Assembly: GCA_934526185.1 (NCBI GenBank) | Contig: CAKTAA010000104.1 | Span: 1-7,523, forward strand | Reading direction: 5' to 3' | DNA: 7,523 nucleotides | Source: an uncultured Eubacteriales bacterium | Lineage (GTDB): Bacteria > Bacillota > Clostridia > Oscillospirales > CAG-272 | In this document: piece by piece, positions 5,699-7,523 of the stretch | How positions within the stretch are numbered: position 1 is the first letter of the stretch | Layout: the number at the start of each line of letters is the position of its first letter | Position numbers and translations under genes: made by a program | The notes under the pieces: model-generated | The model's database searches: none | Seen by the model: only the letters and a program-made list of their open reading frames with translations | Told to the model about the DNA's origin: nothing

Positions 5699-7523
5699 AT
5701 GATAAAAAATAAGGACAGGCAGAAGGATGATTTGGGACACGGGGAACAGAAACCGGAAGATAACGAACGCAGTGCAGCGCACATAGGGGAAAATCGATCT
5801 AAGACCGAACAGTCTGACGTACGGCTGCAAGCTGATAGGTCTTCCGACATGGACGGACAAGAAAAAACAGACGAAATTATTGGGGAATCTGAAACGGATG
5901 CTGATGAAGTTCTTCGGCTGAAGGAAGCATACAGGCGATTCGGCATTGAAGGCGAGGAAGCTTCGATGAATGAGATCATGGACAGGCTTTCTACCTTTAC
6001 CGAAGAAGAGGGGGAGGAAGAGCTTTCAGAGGTTTCTGATAAGAAAAGGGCGGGAAAATCATTTCTTGCCCGGCGGAAGCTTTTTGTATTCATTACAGCA
6101 ATGGTGGTGGCCGTCGGTCTTTGTGTGTATGGGTTTATCCTCCGGCCATGGATTGCGTCTCTGTCTGCTGAAGATGTACCGGAACTTATTCAGGCATCAG
6201 AGCAGGATGCAGAGCAGGGAAAATGTGAAATGCTCGGCACCGACAACCGCATTTATCTTTTTGCGCCATCGGAATCAGCTGCGGTTCAGAAGCTTGAGGT
6301 TCATAATACCGAGGGAAGTTATACATTCCGGCAGGAAAACGGTTCGTTTGTGATAGACGGTGCGGAAAGTATGGGTTACAGCAAAGAGATGTTTTCTATG
6401 CTGATTGTGACAGCGGGTAAGCCTCTGGCTATCGAACGTGTGACAACAAGCTGTGAGGATTTCAGTGTATACGGTCTTGCAGAGGAGGATAATCCGGCGT
6501 GGTACCGTCTGACAACGGCGCAGGGAGTTGAACATGTGGTCTATATCGGGGATCGAATAGCCTCGGGCGGCGGCTATTATGCACGATATGCGGGGCGTGA
6601 TGCGGTTTATATTCTGGACGCATATTTCGTCAGCAAAACACTTCTTGCTGATATCCGCAGCTTCATGACACCGAATCTGGTTATACCGGTATCACAAAAC
6701 GCATATTCGAAGATCAGAACCTTTACAATAGTGGATCATGACGAAACCAAAGTATGTATTGACACGCTGTCAGCAGAGGAACAGGAGGAAACCGGCGGAA
6801 CGTATACATTCAAAACGCTGTATCCTGCGGAGTACAGAGTTTCAGACAATTATACACAGGCTTTGGAGGCTGTCATGGAGCTGGAGGGAACGGAGGTTGT
6901 GGCTTATAACCTGACGGATGAAATCATTGCTTCATACGGACTCGTGGATCCGGCATACGAACTATTTTTTGAATACGACGGAGAGAAGCAATATCTTCTG
7001 TTTTCGGAAAAGGATCCGGTGACCGAGACGTACTATGTTTTATCCCCTATATTTGATTTGATTGCTACGGTTGACGCTAAAAGCGTATCCTTTCTTGAAT
7101 GGGATTTGATTCGGTACATCGATCCGATGATATACGCACAGTTTATCTACAATCTGGATGCTGTGGAGATCAGCGGCGGAGGTAAAGAATACCGGTTCCG
7201 GGTGACAGGAGAGGACAAAGATACACTGACGGTTACAGAAGAGCTCACAGGCGTTAAAGTAAATACCAAAGATTTTCAAAACCTGTATGGAAATATACTG
7301 TCAATTGAGAACCAAGGATACGCGGAAATAACAGATCCGGAGGTCCTCGACTGTATGGCGACGTTGGTTATTACCACAAAGGCCGGAAAAAGAGAGGAAT
7401 TCGGCTTTTATCCCTACTCAACCCGCCGCTGTCTTTGTACTGTCAATGGCAGAGGAGAACTGTATGTCCTGCGCGATATGGTAGAAAAGATGCTCAGAGG
7501 CGCGGAAAGCCTGAGTAAAGGTG
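5699..7523 (+). CDS. Membrane-anchored DUF4340 protein with long acidic N-terminus, 3' end cut by window edge
   Basis: From ATG 5699 the frame is open for 608 codons to the last base, so the stop lies outside the window. Residues 1-125 are hydrophilic and acidic (35 Asp/Glu and 20 Lys/Arg in the first 120) with a helix-like stretch at 69-100, and should be cytoplasmic. A basic stretch (KSFLARRK, 120-127) precedes one membrane helix at about 128-148. The remainder is predicted extracytoplasmic and resembles DUF4340 (residues 207-315, including the YGL motif at 258-260 and the following strand pattern). Similar patterns recur at about 378-465 (again with YGL, 413-415) and 509-599. DUF4340 proteins are commonly encoded beside GldG-type genes, so a role as a partner of the transporter is inferred; its biochemical function is unknown. 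The SD AGGAAAGGA (5681-5689) supports the start. An internal in-frame ATG at 5966 (Met90) also has an AGGA seven bases upstream and could give a shorter form. Confidence 0.85.
   Translation, partial: MIKNKDRQKDDLGHGEQKPEDNERSAAHIGENRSKTEQSDVRLQADRSSDMDGQEKTDEIIGESETDADEVLRLKEAYRRFGIEGEEASMNEIMDRLSTFTEEEGEEELSEVSDKKRAGKSFLARRKLFVFITAMVVAVGLCVYGFILRPWIASLSAEDVPELIQASEQDAEQGKCEMLGTDNRIYLFAPSESAAVQKLEVHNTEGSYTFRQENGSFVIDGAESMGYSKEMFSMLIVTAGKPLAIERVTTSCEDFSVYGLAEEDNPAWYRLTTAQGVEHVVYIGDRIASGGGYYARYAGRDAVYILDAYFVSKTLLADIRSFMTPNLVIPVSQNAYSKIRTFTIVDHDETKVCIDTLSAEEQEETGGTYTFKTLYPAEYRVSDNYTQALEAVMELEGTEVVAYNLTDEIIASYGLVDPAYELFFEYDGEKQYLLFSEKDPVTETYYVLSPIFDLIATVDAKSVSFLEWDLIRYIDPMIYAQFIYNLDAVEISGGGKEYRFRVTGEDKDTLTVTEELTGVKVNTKDFQNLYGNILSIENQGYAEITDPEVLDCMATLVITTKAGKREEFGFYPYSTRRCLCTVNGRGELYVLRDMVEKMLRGAESLSKG

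Noticed and set aside
5629..6093. 154-codon minus-strand, Ser-rich open frame
   Set aside because: It is antisense to the acidic N-terminus of the DUF4340 protein; the Ser-rich makeup is the mirror of GAA/GAT codons.

Overview
The window looks like chromosome from a low-to-mid-GC Firmicute, most likely an anaerobic Clostridia-type gut or environmental bacterium. This is inferred from purine-rich Shine-Dalgarno (SD) sites of the AGGAG type, sigma-A-like promoters with extended -10 (TGn) elements, and a Gld-type ABC cassette with a DUF4340 partner of the kind I associate with Clostridia. No species can be named from sequence alone. I see no mobile element, CRISPR array, tRNA or rRNA.

Left third, minus strand (1-1862): a short divergent unit, read right to left. 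It encodes a Nudix hydrolase of the ADP-ribose pyrophosphatase type (1157-1732). A Gfo/Idh/MocA-family NAD(P)-dependent sugar-type oxidoreductase follows after a 67-nt gap (1-1089, C-terminus cut by the window edge). A good promoter lies at 1869-1897, followed by a leader of about 130 nt with two small hairpins.

Middle (1733-2221): a 489-bp divergent intergenic region with no credible gene. It holds the minus-strand promoter and leader, a plus-strand extended -10 promoter (2010-2038), and a leader of about 177 nt with several potential hairpins in front of the ABC operon.

Right two thirds, plus strand (2222-7523): four co-oriented genes. They encode a GldA/NosF-type ABC ATPase (2222-3196), a six-helix ABC-2 permease of the GldF type (3275-3985), a GldG-type auxiliary protein with two membrane anchors and a large extracytoplasmic domain (true start 4062, not the upstream TTG at 4017), and a membrane-anchored DUF4340 protein (from 5699, running off the right edge with no stop). 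The ATPase should energise the permease. The GldG-like and DUF4340 proteins would sit on the outer face of the membrane as accessory or substrate-handling subunits. In Bacteroidota the homologous GldA-GldF-GldG set was linked to gliding motility; in Firmicutes the substrate is, to my knowledge, undefined.

The most interesting points are in the DUF4340 protein and the junctions. The DUF4340 protein has an unusually long, acidic cytoplasmic N-terminus (about 125 residues before its membrane helix) and an ectodomain that reads as three successive DUF4340-like units. The junctions inside the ABC cassette are long (78, 76 and 176 nt). One carries a sizeable hairpin, one has its SD inside a predicted hairpin, and one has a two-codon minigene overlapping the start codon.
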